NCBI GenBank assembly: GCA_045106735.1
Contig: JBGCEZ010000034.1
Span: forward strand, 41,880-105,879
Reading direction: 5' to 3'
Source: JBGCEZ01 sp045106735
GTDB taxonomy: Bacteria; Planctomycetota; Phycisphaerae; Phycisphaerales; SM1A02
Length of the DNA: 64,000 nt
In this document: piece after piece, positions 1 to 9,472 of the stretch
How the letters are laid out: each line of letters opens with the position of its first letter
Numbering within the stretch: position 1 is the stretch's first letter
The notes under the pieces: generated by a model
Told to the model about the DNA's origin: nothing
What the model saw: the letters and a program-made list of their open reading frames with translations, nothing else
Databases searched by the model: none
Translations under genes and position numbers: made by a program

Positions 1-176
1 GCAGGCCAGCAGCCAGGAATGGCGGGAAGCCGGACCGGCAAGAACCGCGCGATGCGGGGCAGGCCGAGGCCAGCCCGTTTCGCGGCCGCCGGGATCGGCA
101 GAGGTCACACCCGCGGGGGCCCGCCATGCCGCACCCGACCGGGCCGGGCTCGCCACGGTCACCACAGCCGCTGGGC

Positions 177-1772
177 TCAGCCCGCGTCGCCGCCGCCGCC
201 GGATCCGCCCCCACCATCGCCAGCGGCACCGCCGCCGCCTCGACCACCCCGGCGGCCGCGCCGCCGACGCTTCTTGGCCGGACGGGCGTCACCTTCGCCG
301 CTCGGCTTGGGGGCGCGGCCCTCGGTCGGTCCGCCATCGCCGGTACCAGTGCCAGTGCCAGAACCAGAGCCAGAGCCAGAGCCAGCCGACGTACCGCGAC
401 CCCGGCCACCGCGTCGTCGCCGCTTCTTGGCCGGTGTTCCAGTTGGGTCGCCGGCCTCGGCGGGCCCTCGGCCTTCGACCGTCCCCGCGTTGTCCTGCGG
501 TCCACGAGCCTCCGCCCCACCGGCGCTCTTCGGCGCGTCCCGCTTGGCGTCCTTCGTCCCCGAAGCCCCGCCGCGCGAGCGACGCGACTTCTTCTTTCGC
601 GGGCTGGTCGCCGCCGCATCGGCCGCGACATCGCCACCTTCAGCCGCTGCGTTCCGACTGCCGCGACCACCGCGACTGCGCTTGGACCGACGCTCCGGCG
701 GCGAATCGGTCCGCCCGGCGGTGAGACGCGCGTCGGCCGCGCCAAGTCCACGCATCGGATCGATCTGCGCCTCGGCTTCGGCCTTGGCCTTGGCGTCACC
801 CGGCTTCGGACAGGTTTCGGGATCCAGCAGCTCTTCGATCGGGACGGCAATCTCGCGGTTGTCGTGCTCGAGCTTCACCAGCGCGAGCTGCACCAGGATC
901 TTCGTCGCCATGACGATGCCCGGGCCTTCGGTCGTCCCCACGCGGCTTTTCCGGGCCGGCAGTTTGGACTTGAGCTCCCGGTACGTCGCGTCCTCGTAAC
1001 GCAGGCAACACATGAGCCGGCCGCAACGGCCACTGATCTTCAGCGGGTCGAGCGTCGCCTTCTGCATCTTGGCCGCGCCCATCGAGACGGGCTTGAGCAC
1101 CTTGAGGAAGTTCTTGCAGCAGCAGTATTGGCCGCATCGCTCGTAGTCGGCGACAAGGCGTGCTTCATCCCGCGCCCCCACCTGAGTGAGTTCGATCTTC
1201 GACTGGTGCCGCAGCTTGAGGGCGCCGAGCAGCTCGCGGAAATCGACGCGCTCTTCAGCCGTGTAGAAGTAGGTCATCTGTTCGCCGCCGAGAATCAACT
1301 CGACGTCGATGATCTTCATCTCAAGCCCGAACTCGCGGGCCATCGATCGCACCTCGGTGAGCAATGCCGGCTTGCGGTCGGCCAAGGTGGATTGGGCGTT
1401 GAGATCTTCGACGGTGGCCACGCGGACGATCCGACCGCGCGTGTGGAACGGAAAGTCGCGGCCGCCAGAATTGTCGATGTAGGAAAGCAGTTCCTTGCGG
1501 GTCACGGACTTTCCGCAGCCAGCATTGGTGCAGGTCGTGGTGAGCATCTCCGCCACCTCGGTCCCGCGATGGGTCCGGACGATCAGCTTGCTGCCGCAGC
1601 CCGGCTTGGCGTCGCCCGAATACGGATACTCGCCGACCAGCTTCATGGCGCCGAAGCGCACAACCATGGTCTTGGGCGGTTCGAGGCGCGCGTAGATTTC
1701 CGCGTCGGTCATTGCCGAGCGTTCGTCGGGATCCGCGTCGGCTTCAAAGACAGGAAGCGGGAAAATGGACAT
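177..1772 (-). CDS. PSP1 (RicT/YaaT-like) domain protein with a long basic tail
   Basis: 531 residues from the ATG at 1772, which has AGGAG 11 nt upstream; the frame stays open further upstream but that part is composition-biased and overlaps the next gene. Residues about 170-275 carry the PSP1 core, including RCGQYCCCKNFLK and KISGRCGRLMCCLRYE, with the clustered cysteines of the RicT/YaaT family. In Bacillus, RicT is part of a Fe-S-containing complex that promotes RNA maturation through RNase Y; that role here is inference from family. From about residue 330 the protein becomes a low-complexity Arg/Ser/Gly tail with two KKRRRRG blocks and a Gly-Ser/Gly-Thr dipeptide run encoded by a 6-bp repeat (about 340-390); such a tail could bind nucleic acid. 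It is last in a run of five minus-strand genes starting at clpS. Confidence 0.85.
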   Translation of the reverse strand: MSIFPLPVFEADADPDERSAMTDAEIYARLEPPKTMVVRFGAMKLVGEYPYSGDAKPGCGSKLIVRTHRGTEVAEMLTTTCTNAGCGKSVTRKELLSYIDNSGGRDFPFHTRGRIVRVATVEDLNAQSTLADRKPALLTEVRSMAREFGLEMKIIDVELILGGEQMTYFYTAEERVDFRELLGALKLRHQSKIELTQVGARDEARLVADYERCGQYCCCKNFLKVLKPVSMGAAKMQKATLDPLKISGRCGRLMCCLRYEDATYRELKSKLPARKSRVGTTEGPGIVMATKILVQLALVKLEHDNREIAVPIEELLDPETCPKPGDAKAKAEAEAQIDPMRGLGAADARLTAGRTDSPPERRSKRSRGGRGSRNAAAEGGDVAADAAATSPRKKKSRRSRGGASGTKDAKRDAPKSAGGAEARGPQDNAGTVEGRGPAEAGDPTGTPAKKRRRRGGRGRGTSAGSGSGSGSGTGTGTGDGGPTEGRAPKPSGEGDARPAKKRRRRGRRGGRGGGGAAGDGGGGSGGGGDAG

Positions 1773-1824
1773 GCGGGCGAAGGCTCCTGACCGAAACGCA
1801 CGGCGAAACGCCGGCCCCCTCATG

Positions 1825-2577
1825 CTACCGCGAGTCCGCGAACATTCCGTCAGCTTCTTGCTCGGATCCCGTCGCGGAATCACCCCGGTGTCTGGCCGCG
1901 GTTCCGGCCGCACGTCCGGCGGCACGACTGGCGGCCCAAGCGGCCGCACGCCTCGCAGCAGACTCGGTCGCAAGACCAGTGGCCGGACCAACCGCACCCG
2001 CGCCAACCGCCCCGTCCATCGAGTCGACCACATCCTCCTCCGGCAGCCACGGTCGTTGCAATGGCCCGGCCATCACCGCCCCGCATTCACCGCAGTTCGG
2101 GCGGCCGACATGTTCCGGCTGAACGCACTCCGGGCACAGCTGCCATCCGGTCCGGGCGAGCCGGGCGCCATCCGGGCGAAACCGGCGACACAGCCACTGC
2201 CCACTGAGAAGCCCAAGCCCCAAGCTGGCCAGGACGGTCGCCGGCACCGCGGCCAGATCCACGACGGCCACGGGGAACGGGGCCATGATCCACGGAAGAC
2301 CAGCCCGAACGAACAAGACGAGCACGGCCATTGCCGCCCCCGCCGCGACACACTGCCGCCACGACCACTGCCACGAGCCGGCGGCCACCGGCCGATCCGA
2401 CCATGTGGTGAACACGTACCCCGCCCACACCGGCAGAAGCAGCGGCATCGTGCGCACCGCAAAGCCAAGGCCAGCTTCAGACCCGGACGCCACCGTCACG
2501 CCAAGCGCGGCGTACAACATGACCAACCATCCGGCCAGACCGTACGCCGCTCCAAGCACCACAAATGAAAACCGCAT
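1825..2577 (-). CDS. Membrane protein with C-terminal zinc ribbon
   Basis: 250 residues from the ATG at 2577, which follows a GGGGGTG stretch. Three or four hydrophobic segments fill the first 140 residues (beginning MRFSFVVLGAAYGLAG). They are followed by a CPEC-x10-CGEC zinc-ribbon-like knuckle and an Ala/Arg-rich tail containing repeated AARRAAA-type blocks. No specific function can be assigned. It lies between another small membrane protein (111 bp upstream) and the PSP1 gene (52 bp downstream) on the same strand, so it is probably cotranscribed with them. Membrane segments plus a single zinc ribbon is an arrangement seen again in this window at 9747-10937 and 61003-61743. Confidence 0.65.
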   Translation of the reverse strand: MRFSFVVLGAAYGLAGWLVMLYAALGVTVASGSEAGLGFAVRTMPLLLPVWAGYVFTTWSDRPVAAGSWQWSWRQCVAAGAAMAVLVLFVRAGLPWIMAPFPVAVVDLAAVPATVLASLGLGLLSGQWLCRRFRPDGARLARTGWQLCPECVQPEHVGRPNCGECGAVMAGPLQRPWLPEEDVVDSMDGAVGAGAVGPATGLATESAARRAAAWAASRAAGRAAGTAARHRGDSATGSEQEADGMFADSR

Positions 2578-2688
2578 GATGCACACCCCCGAGTGTGACT
2601 CTTTCGACCATGAGACCTCAATCACCCCGACGGAAACGAACCGCCTGGCGATCCCGCAACCATCGGCGTCCGGCCACGCGAGCCGCGG

Positions 2689-3246
2689 TCAGATCGGCAG
2701 CGGCGATTGCGGCGGCGGAGGCGGAAGACTCGGATCGCGCCCGACCGCGACGCCTCGTTGACGAAATCGCCGTCCGATGTCGCGACCGGCCGAACGACTG
2801 TAGATCAGCCCAACGCCGATCCCCAACGTCAACCAGGTCGCGAGCGGAACGAACTTCGGAACCCAGGACGCCAGACCGGCCGATTCGAGCGCGCCCAAGC
2901 CAATGAAGAACAGGGCGCCGGCCAAGCTCGCCAGCACCGTGGCCGTGATCCCACGCAGGAGCGTCATCCACCAGACCATCCGCCACGCGCCCGGCCGAAC
3001 GGGCCGATCTCGCCACAGACCGAGAGCGCACCCCAACGTCGGGATGGCCGAGACGAGCCCCATCACCATGACGAACGCGAGCACTATCGTGCCGATGCCC
3101 TGGGGATCCTGCCCGCCGGCAAGATCGTCCGACGGCAGGACGATCGGAACCGCGAATGGGATCATGGCCCCGACCGCGTAGACGAGCAGGACTGCCGCAA
3201 ATGGCCGAACACTCGACGCCCGCTCCAAAACATCTGCACGATTCAT
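2689..3246 (-). CDS. Small polytopic membrane protein, unknown function
   Basis: 185 residues from the ATG at 3246 (MNRADVLERAS), chosen because GGGAG sits 6 nt upstream; an in-frame ATG at 3276 is possible and would still not overlap der. Four predicted transmembrane segments are visible, for example PFAAVLLVYAVGAMIPFAV near residue 14 and FVPLATWLTLGIGVGLIYS near residue 140, ending in a Pro-rich tail. No family is recognised. The gene starts 37 bp after the end of der on the same strand, so it is likely in the same transcript. Its hydrophobic architecture resembles that of the next gene. Confidence 0.6.
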   Translation of the reverse strand: MNRADVLERASSVRPFAAVLLVYAVGAMIPFAVPIVLPSDDLAGGQDPQGIGTIVLAFVMVMGLVSAIPTLGCALGLWRDRPVRPGAWRMVWWMTLLRGITATVLASLAGALFFIGLGALESAGLASWVPKFVPLATWLTLGIGVGLIYSRSAGRDIGRRFRQRGVAVGRDPSLPPPPPQSPLPI

Positions 3247-3283
3247 CTCAGACTCCCGGTATCTGCCGCGGCTCATGCGCGAT

Positions 3284-4846
3284 TCATCGCTTGGATCCAC
3301 GCCCCTTGCCGCCGGTCTTGGTCGACGACTTCCGCATGCGCTGGCGCTCGGCGTGACCGCCGGCCCCACGGCTGCCCTCGCCGGGCACCGCCGCCCGGTC
3401 CTTGGCCCGGCCCTCGCGCTTCATCTCGCCAAGTTCCTTGCGGCCGCGGGCACTGAAGTGCACCTTGATCGGTACCTCGCTGTACGGCAGTTCCTCGCGC
3501 AGGCGGTTCATCAAGTACCGCTCGTATCGGTGGTCGAAGAGATCCGGCTTGTTGACCTTGAGCACGATCGTCGGCGGATGCACATCGACCTGACTGGCGT
3601 AGTACAGCTTGGCCTGCGTGCCGAGCCGCGAGGACGGACCACGATTGCCGAGAATCGTCTCGATCACGCGGTTGACCGAACTGGTTGGCTCGCGGTGGCT
3701 CGCCTGGGCGAACAGATTGAACGCCATGTCGATCGCGTCGTCGAGTCCTTCGCCGGTGTCGGCACTCATGAAGACGATCGGGGCGTAATCCAAGCCGCGG
3801 AGCTGCTCGGTCAGGTACTGGAGGTAATCTTCGGGCGTGATCTTCGCGCGATCGAGCTTGTCGATCTTGTTGACCACGATCACCGTCGGCTTGTAGAGGC
3901 GCTGGATTTCCATCGCCAGCTTCTTGTCAACGCTCGACACCTCGGTCGTCGCGTCAACCATGAACAGGACGACGCCGGCTCGCTCGATCGCCTGCTGCAT
4001 CCGGTGGTACGCGTAGTACTCGACGTCGTCGGCGAAGCTCTTCTTCTTGCGCATGCCCGCGGTATCGATCGCCACCAGCGTGCGGCCATCGCGCTCGAAT
4101 CGCACGTCCACGGCGTCGCGCGTGGTGCCGGCGATCTCCGAAACGATCATGCGTTCTTCACCGGCCATGGCGTTGACCAGCGTGCTCTTGCCGACGTTTC
4201 GACGGCCGACGATCGCCAACTGCATCTCGGGTTCGTCTTCACTCGGCTGCGGCGTGGACGGCAAGTCCATCAGCGCCCCGTGCAAGCGATCGATCAGATC
4301 ACGCACGCCGTATCCGCTGGTCGCGCTCATCAACGTGGGTTCGCCAAGGCCAAAGGCCGCCGCTTCCAGGCCGTGGGCAATCCACGCCTCGGAGTCGACC
4401 TTGTTGGCCACGACGATCACCGAGCCATCGATGCCTTCTTCGCGGAGCATGCGCGAGACGGTCTCGTCCAGACTCGTGATGCCGGCCTGGGCGTCGATCA
4501 CGAACAGGACGATGTCCGACTCGGTGCGAGCGCGGCGAATCTGATTCTCGATGTCCGGCGTGAGCCGGGCGAGGTCTTCGCCGATCTCGTTGAAACGGGC
4601 GCCTTCGGCCGAGTACACGCCGTATCCGCCGGTGTCGATGAACTCGACTTCGACCGGAGGCGTGCCGCGACGGGCTTCCAGCGGGGCGTCGATCTGGAGG
4701 ACCAGGCCGACGCGGTCGCGGGTCACGCCGGGCGTGGCGTCCACGATGGACACGCGCCGGCGAGCAAGGCGGTTGAACAGACTGGATTTGCCGACATTGG
4801 GACGGCCGACGACGGCGACGCGAGGTCGCGAGCGGGGCAGGGACAC
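3284..4846 (-). CDS. der: Ribosome-associated GTPase Der (EngA)
   Basis: 520 residues. Two tandem GTPase domains are clear: the first has GRPNVGKS (14-21), DTGG (71-74) and NKVD (148-151); the second has GRRNVGKS (214-221), DTAG (261-264) followed by a basic MRKKK stretch, and NKID (326-329). A KH-like domain follows, and then an Arg/Lys-rich tail ending GKGRGSKR. Der is a GTPase needed for 50S subunit maturation. Length is slightly above the usual 440-490 because of the basic tail, which probably contacts rRNA. It sits between clpS upstream and a small membrane protein downstream, all on the minus strand. Confidence 0.97.
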   Translation of the reverse strand: MSLPRSRPRVAVVGRPNVGKSSLFNRLARRRVSIVDATPGVTRDRVGLVLQIDAPLEARRGTPPVEVEFIDTGGYGVYSAEGARFNEIGEDLARLTPDIENQIRRARTESDIVLFVIDAQAGITSLDETVSRMLREEGIDGSVIVVANKVDSEAWIAHGLEAAAFGLGEPTLMSATSGYGVRDLIDRLHGALMDLPSTPQPSEDEPEMQLAIVGRRNVGKSTLVNAMAGEERMIVSEIAGTTRDAVDVRFERDGRTLVAIDTAGMRKKKSFADDVEYYAYHRMQQAIERAGVVLFMVDATTEVSSVDKKLAMEIQRLYKPTVIVVNKIDKLDRAKITPEDYLQYLTEQLRGLDYAPIVFMSADTGEGLDDAIDMAFNLFAQASHREPTSSVNRVIETILGNRGPSSRLGTQAKLYYASQVDVHPPTIVLKVNKPDLFDHRYERYLMNRLREELPYSEVPIKVHFSARGRKELGEMKREGRAKDRAAVPGEGSRGAGGHAERQRMRKSSTKTGGKGRGSKR

Positions 4847-4975
4847 AGGATGACTTTCACGGAATGGAGAGGGGTCGGTGCTTCAGCTGCGCACGAGCGC
4901 GGCTGAACCGGGGGGCAGGCCGCGATGCAGCGGCAAGGTGCGTTGGATGGAAGAGGTGCACCGGACGGTGCCGGT

Positions 4976-5377
4976 TCAGCCCTCTTCGGGTTCGATCGTG
5001 ACGTGGATGCGCTTGCTGCGGAATTGCTCTTCCAACAGCTCAGCGTGCTCTTGGTGGGTCACCAAGAGGAGGCTGACGCCACGGCGGTGGGCTTCAAGCA
5101 TGCGCGTGACGGCCACTTGGTGGGCGAGTCGTGCGACTTGGACGATGGAGCGAGCGACCCACACCATGTCGTTGACGTTGTCGTTGTGGAGCAGCACGCG
5201 GTACTGCGGAAGACGCCGCCGCTTGGGCGCGGTTCGCGCGGGACGCGGCGCGGTGGCCACGGTGCCGGAAGACGAGTCACGGTCCGGTTCAGCTTCCCGC
5301 GGTTCGGGCGGCGGGGCCGCGGCACCTTCACTGACGGGGCCAGTGGACGGAGCGATCGCCGCATCGGTTCGGTACAT
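4976..5377 (-). CDS. clpS: ATP-dependent Clp protease adaptor ClpS
   Basis: 133 residues from the ATG at 5377, chosen for GGAG 8 nt upstream; longer readings add only unrelated sequence. The core from about residue 60 has the ClpS pattern: PQYRVLLHNDNVNDMVWV, then HQVAVTRMLEAHRRGVSLLLV. ClpS delivers N-degron substrates to ClpAP by docking on the ClpA N-domain; the N-terminal 55-residue Pro/Ala-rich extension is typical of the unstructured arm. The family's substrate-pocket Asn-Asp (HNDNVND) is present. It is the first gene of a minus-strand run leading into der. Confidence 0.93.
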   Translation of the reverse strand: MYRTDAAIAPSTGPVSEGAAAPPPEPREAEPDRDSSSGTVATAPRPARTAPKRRRLPQYRVLLHNDNVNDMVWVARSIVQVARLAHQVAVTRMLEAHRRGVSLLLVTHQEHAELLEEQFRSKRIHVTIEPEEG

Positions 5378-5689
5378 GACGAGGTCTCCGTGGGACCGGG
5401 GCCGCCAACTCGTGCGGGGCGCCCGGCTTGCATGATTGCAGATCCGGCCGCGACGTGTGCGATTCGGGGGGCCAGAGCCGGCACACACCTCGAGACCGGG
5501 GCGCCTGACATCGCGAATACCCGATCATACACCGATCATCAAGCCGATGACCGTCGCCCCCGCCGCGCGATGGCGGAACATCGCCGGGTCGCCCACTTGC
5601 ACCACCGACGGCCGGGCATCACCGCAGTCGCGAGTCGGCGACTCGCCGCCAGCGCGCCGCCCGCACGTCACCCGCACGTCACCCGCGGG
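5378..5689. other. Intergenic region upstream of clpS
   Basis: This 312-bp stretch separates clpS from the end of the dehydrogenase gene on the same strand. It should hold the clpS promoter, but I could not pick a convincing -35/-10 pair. Near 5671-5690 there is a 10-bp direct repeat of the type CGCACGTCAC. No RNA gene or ORF is supported. Confidence 0.4.
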
Positions 5690-6718
5690 TCACCACCGGA
5701 CGACCAGCTTGCCGAACTGCTCCCCCGCTTCCAACCGGGCGAATGCGTCCCCAGCCTGCTCGGGGCGATACTCCGAGTCGATCACCGGCTGCAGCGACCC
5801 GTCGAGATGCAGGCTCATGACCTCGCGGAACTCGTCCATGTCGCCCATCGTCGAGCCCAGAATCGAGAGCTGGTTCCAGAACACCCGGGCCAGGTCGGTG
5901 GTGGCGTCGGGCCCGGTCGTGCAGCCGCAGGTGACGTAGGTGCCGCCGCGGGCAAGGCTCTTGACCCCGGCGAGGTGGACGGCCTTGCCGATCGAGTCGG
6001 CACAAATGTCGACGCCCCGCTTGCCGGTCAGGCCACGCACCTCGCGCGACCAGTCGGTCCCGGTATCCAGGACGCCGGCGTCGGCCCCCAGCTCACGGGC
6101 CCGGTCCAGTTTGTCCTGGTGGCGACTGGTGACGATCACCCGGCACCCAAAGTGGCGGGCGATCGAGAGGCAGGCCAGCGCGACGCCGCCGCCGATCCCG
6201 GTGATCAGCACGATCATCCCGGGCTCCAGGCGAGCCCGCGTCCGCAGCATCCGCCACGCGGTGAGGTGGCTGAGGGCCGTGGCCGCCGCCTGACCCGCGT
6301 CGGCATCGCCAATCGGCAGCAAGTTCTCGACCGGGGCGACGAAGAACTCGCCCAGGCAACCGTCGACGTGCTCGCCGATCATCACGATGTCCGGCCGCGA
6401 GGGAATCACGTCGGGCGACGGCGGCACCGCCTTGGGCATGGCCGCATTGAGGACGACCCGGCGACCGATCCAGGCGGGGTCGACGCCCTCGCCCACGGCC
6501 TCGACCGTGCCGGCGCCGTCCGAGCCGCTGATCCGCGGGTAGGTCATCTCGATCCCCGGCAAGCCGCGACCGACCCACAGGTCCAGGTGATTGAGCGCCG
6601 CCGCTTCGGTCCGCACGCGGACCTGCCCCGGGGCCGCCACCGGATCGGGGTAGTCGTTTACCAACGCCACGTTCGGGGCGACGGGATGGCCTTGCTGACG
6701 AATGACGACGGCCTTCAT
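5690..6718 (-). CDS. Zinc-type alcohol dehydrogenase / quinone oxidoreductase family protein (MDR)
   Basis: 342 residues from the ATG at 6718, which has a strong AGAGGAG Shine-Dalgarno 6 nt upstream. The N-terminus (MKAVVIRQQG, then DPVAAPGQVRVRTEAAALNH) is the GroES-like domain; residues about 150-280 form the Rossmann domain with LITGIGGGVALACLSIA as the nucleotide-binding loop and VIVTSRHQDKLDRARELGAD after it. The structural zinc-binding cysteine cluster of classic alcohol dehydrogenases is not evident, so a zinc-free quinone-oxidoreductase-like NAD(P)H enzyme is the better guess. Substrate unknown. It is divergent from the repeat protein at 7103. Confidence 0.85.
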   Translation of the reverse strand: MKAVVIRQQGHPVAPNVALVNDYPDPVAAPGQVRVRTEAAALNHLDLWVGRGLPGIEMTYPRISGSDGAGTVEAVGEGVDPAWIGRRVVLNAAMPKAVPPSPDVIPSRPDIVMIGEHVDGCLGEFFVAPVENLLPIGDADAGQAAATALSHLTAWRMLRTRARLEPGMIVLITGIGGGVALACLSIARHFGCRVIVTSRHQDKLDRARELGADAGVLDTGTDWSREVRGLTGKRGVDICADSIGKAVHLAGVKSLARGGTYVTCGCTTGPDATTDLARVFWNQLSILGSTMGDMDEFREVMSLHLDGSLQPVIDSEYRPEQAGDAFARLEAGEQFGKLVVRW

Positions 6719-7102
6719 GGCGGGCTCCTCTGGGGGGCGGCGTGGGCGACGGGGCGAACGAGGCCGACGGGGCGACGCGGGGAACGCGGGGAACGCGGAG
6801 AACGCGCGGAACGCAGGCGACCGGCCACGTCGACACGCGCTGACGTGCCGCGGGGTGTCCGAATAACGCGGGGACGCCCATCGGCACCGGCTTTTCGGGG
6901 CGGCAGTGTACGACGCCAGCCCTTGGGTCTCGACGTGAAGGACCGGAAACGTCAATCTGGCCCTGGCCAAGGGATGTCGCGGAATGAAAGGGGCTTGTCC
7001 TGGGTCCCTCTCTCGGCGGCCCCTTCGTTTCGAACGCCCGAATTGAAACGAGACCACCGCTGCGTGGGCCCTCCCGGCCCACCTCTGGAGGCTTGAGAAG
7101 AC
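6719..7102. promoter_or_regulatory. Divergent intergenic region with inverted repeats
   Basis: 384 bp between two divergently transcribed genes, so it should contain promoters for both. Around 6775-6815 there is an imperfect 9-10-bp tandem repeat of GAACGCGGG type. A 7-bp inverted repeat TCGTTTC/GAAACGA spans 7025-7051, and a perfect 7-bp hairpin GTGGGCC-CTCCC-GGCCCAC lies at 7064-7082, just upstream of the 7103 start; it could modulate translation. No clear -10/-35 could be assigned. Confidence 0.4.
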
Positions 7103-9472
7103 ATGACAGACCAGAACGACCGTGGGGCGCGTCGCGCCCGATCTTTGCCATGGCGACCCCCCGCCCGCCTCGTTGCCGCCGCCGTGCTGACGGCCGGCCT
7201 GGGCCTCATCGCGGTCCCACCGACGGTCGTTGCCTCCACCGCGGCCGCCACATCGGCCGCGGCCCCGCAGAAGCAGAAGCAACAACAGAAGCAGAAGCAG
7301 AAGGCGGCTTCCGACAATCGGGCCGCCGCCCAGCGCGCGGCCAAGCAAAAAGCTGACCGGGCTGCCCGAGAGCGCGCCGCCCGTCAACAAGCAGAGCGCG
7401 CGGCGAAGGAACGCGCCCAGCGCGCCGCCCGCGAACGTGCGGCACGGCAGCAGGCCGATCGCGCCGCGAAGGATCGAGCCCAGCGCGCCGCCCGCGACCG
7501 GGCCGCCCGCCAACAGGCTGAACGCGCCGCGAAGGATCGAGCCCAGCGCGCCGCCCGCGACCGGGCCGCCCGCCAGCAGGCTGAACGCGCCGCGAAGGAT
7601 CGAGCCCAGCGCGCCGCCCGTGATCGCGCCACCCGCCAGCAAGCCGATCGCGCCGCGAAAGAACGCGCCCAGCGTGCTTCACGCGACCGCGCCACGCGCC
7701 AGCAAGCCGACCGCGCGGCCAAGGAACGTGCCCAGCGCGATGCCCAGAACCGGGCCGTCCGCGATCGGGCCGAGAAAGCCGAACGCGAGCGTCGCGCTGT
7801 CGAGCAGTCTTTCCGCGACCGGGAAGCGGATTTCATGCGGGCCGCCCGCGAACGTGCGGCCGCTGACCGCGTTCGCCGCCTGGCGAAGGAAGCTGCCGCC
7901 GAGCGCGCACGACGCGCGGCCCCGCCTCCGCCGAACATCCGTCGCACCGAACCGCCGGCGCTCTCGCGCCAAGCCGCCCGCCGAGAAGAAGTCCAGCGTC
8001 GCCGGGCCGAGCTCGCCGACCAAGAGCGGGCCCGTCGCGAGTGGATCCTGAAAGAACAGACCGACGCCGCCCGCGCTCGGGCCGAGGCCCGCAAGTTGGC
8101 CGAGCGCTCAGCCTCCGCCAACCGCGTCAGCCGTACGCCCGTCGACCTGGGCACGCGGCCCCTGAAGATCGCTCCCAATGGGACGCTCGCCGTCCCGGAA
8201 CGTTCACCCGGCATCGCGTCCACCGTGCGTCCCGGCACGGCCAAGATCGCCCCCAACCAGCGCGGCGCCGCGTCCGCCCTCGGCACGACGCCCGGCGCCA
8301 CGTCCAAGCTTCCCCCGCGGAAGTCAAATACGCCGAGCTTCGGCAACCAGGACGGTCGCCCCCAGGCCACGATCCAACCCGGCGTTCGGCGTCCGACCGG
8401 CGAAGGCCGCATCGGCGCCCAAGGCAACCCACGCGTCTTGGCCCCGGCCACGATCGCGCCGATCGCCTCGCGACCGCAACTGATCGACCCGCCGATCTAC
8501 TCGCCGGAGACGCCCGTCGTCCCGATCAACGTGGACGATCCGATCGTCATCGTCGAGGACGATTCGAGCGTCACGATCTACGCCGACGACGTCGACATCA
8601 TCATCGATGACCCGATCGTGACCATCGGCTGCGACAACATCTGGTACGAGCCGGCGTTCTTCTCCGGCCATTCGATCCACTTCGGAGGTTGGGACCATGG
8701 CTGGTTCTGGCACTTCGGTGGCCACCGTGGGCACCGCTACCACTCGCCGTCGCGGCGATCGTGGTTCGGCTTCCGGCTCCGCTTCGGCGGCTGGGGCTTC
8801 CCGTACGTCCGCCGGTACCACCACTTCGATCACTTCGGCTACCGGCACGACCCGTACAGCCACTTTGGCCTGCTCTACCAGATCCCCGCTCGCCCCGGAT
8901 ACGCCCGCCGTGCGAGTTGGAGCCAGCCGTGGCGGGGCTGGTACGAGGACGTCTGCCGTCCGCGCCGCGACACGTACATCCGCACGGTGTACGTCGACAC
9001 GCCCGTGCTGACCGCGCCCGTTCCGACCGTGGCCGAGGCCTGGAGCGAGTTCAGCGTGGGACGGGCCGGACGGTCGTTCGACATGTTCGACCAGATCCTT
9101 GCGGTCTACCCCGATGACGACGACGCCCGGCTGGGGCGCGGCATGGCCTCCGCCCGTATTGGCGACTTCGCCCCGTCGGCCACCGACCTGCGCCGGGCCC
9201 TGGCCCTCGGTCCGGATCCGATTCTGCGGGTGCCGCTCGATGACGGCGTGCTCGAACAGCTTGGCACCGTTCGCTTGCGGGCCAACGACCATCGCCGCTC
9301 CGGTGGCAACGAGTCCAACGCCCTGCTGATCATCGCCGTGCTGCGGGCCTCGCTGGGCGAAGACGCCGCCGCGTACCACGCCATCGACCGGGCGATCGAC
9401 CTGGGCGAAGTCTCCGACGCAGCCCTGGGCCTGCGAAGCGAGCTCGACCGCCGCCTCACCGGATTCGATTGA
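7103..9472 (+). CDS. Large secreted repeat protein: Ala/Arg repeats, His/Gly/Trp-rich segment, TPR-like C-terminus
   Basis: 789 residues. An N-terminal basic stretch and hydrophobic segment (residues 21-45) look like a signal peptide, followed by a Gln/Lys-rich linker. Residues 86-211 are six 21-residue repeats of the pattern RAARxRAxRQQAxRAAKxRAQ, which would form a long charged helix. After a Pro/Thr-rich region, residues about 480-525 are acidic (runs of Asp/Val/Ile), then about 520-610 is an aromatic His/Gly/Trp/Tyr/Arg-rich stretch (for example HFGGWDHGWFWHFGGHRGHR). The C-terminus from about 640 has a helical repeat resembling TPR (AEAWSEFSVGRAGRSFDMFD, LGRGMASARIGD). No known enzyme motif. 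The ATG is preceded by GGAGG. Confidence 0.75.
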   Translation: MTDQNDRGARRARSLPWRPPARLVAAAVLTAGLGLIAVPPTVVASTAAATSAAAPQKQKQQQKQKQKAASDNRAAAQRAAKQKADRAARERAARQQAERAAKERAQRAARERAARQQADRAAKDRAQRAARDRAARQQAERAAKDRAQRAARDRAARQQAERAAKDRAQRAARDRATRQQADRAAKERAQRASRDRATRQQADRAAKERAQRDAQNRAVRDRAEKAERERRAVEQSFRDREADFMRAARERAAADRVRRLAKEAAAERARRAAPPPPNIRRTEPPALSRQAARREEVQRRRAELADQERARREWILKEQTDAARARAEARKLAERSASANRVSRTPVDLGTRPLKIAPNGTLAVPERSPGIASTVRPGTAKIAPNQRGAASALGTTPGATSKLPPRKSNTPSFGNQDGRPQATIQPGVRRPTGEGRIGAQGNPRVLAPATIAPIASRPQLIDPPIYSPETPVVPINVDDPIVIVEDDSSVTIYADDVDIIIDDPIVTIGCDNIWYEPAFFSGHSIHFGGWDHGWFWHFGGHRGHRYHSPSRRSWFGFRLRFGGWGFPYVRRYHHFDHFGYRHDPYSHFGLLYQIPARPGYARRASWSQPWRGWYEDVCRPRRDTYIRTVYVDTPVLTAPVPTVAEAWSEFSVGRAGRSFDMFDQILAVYPDDDDARLGRGMASARIGDFAPSATDLRRALALGPDPILRVPLDDGVLEQLGTVRLRANDHRRSGGNESNALLIIAVLRASLGEDAAAYHAIDRAIDLGEVSDAALGLRSELDRRLTGFD
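7358..7735 (+). repeat. Six tandem 63-bp repeats inside the secreted protein
   Basis: Each unit encodes 21 residues of the pattern RAARxRAxRQQAxRAAKxRAQ. Units 3 and 4 are nearly identical in nucleotide sequence, which points to recent duplication. Degenerate copies continue a short way downstream. Confidence 0.9.

Noticed and set aside
19..1790. Long plus-strand ORFs opposite the PSP1 gene
   Set aside because: They are antisense openings caused by high GC content; their products are Pro/Arg/Ser mixtures without domains, while the minus strand encodes a recognisable family.
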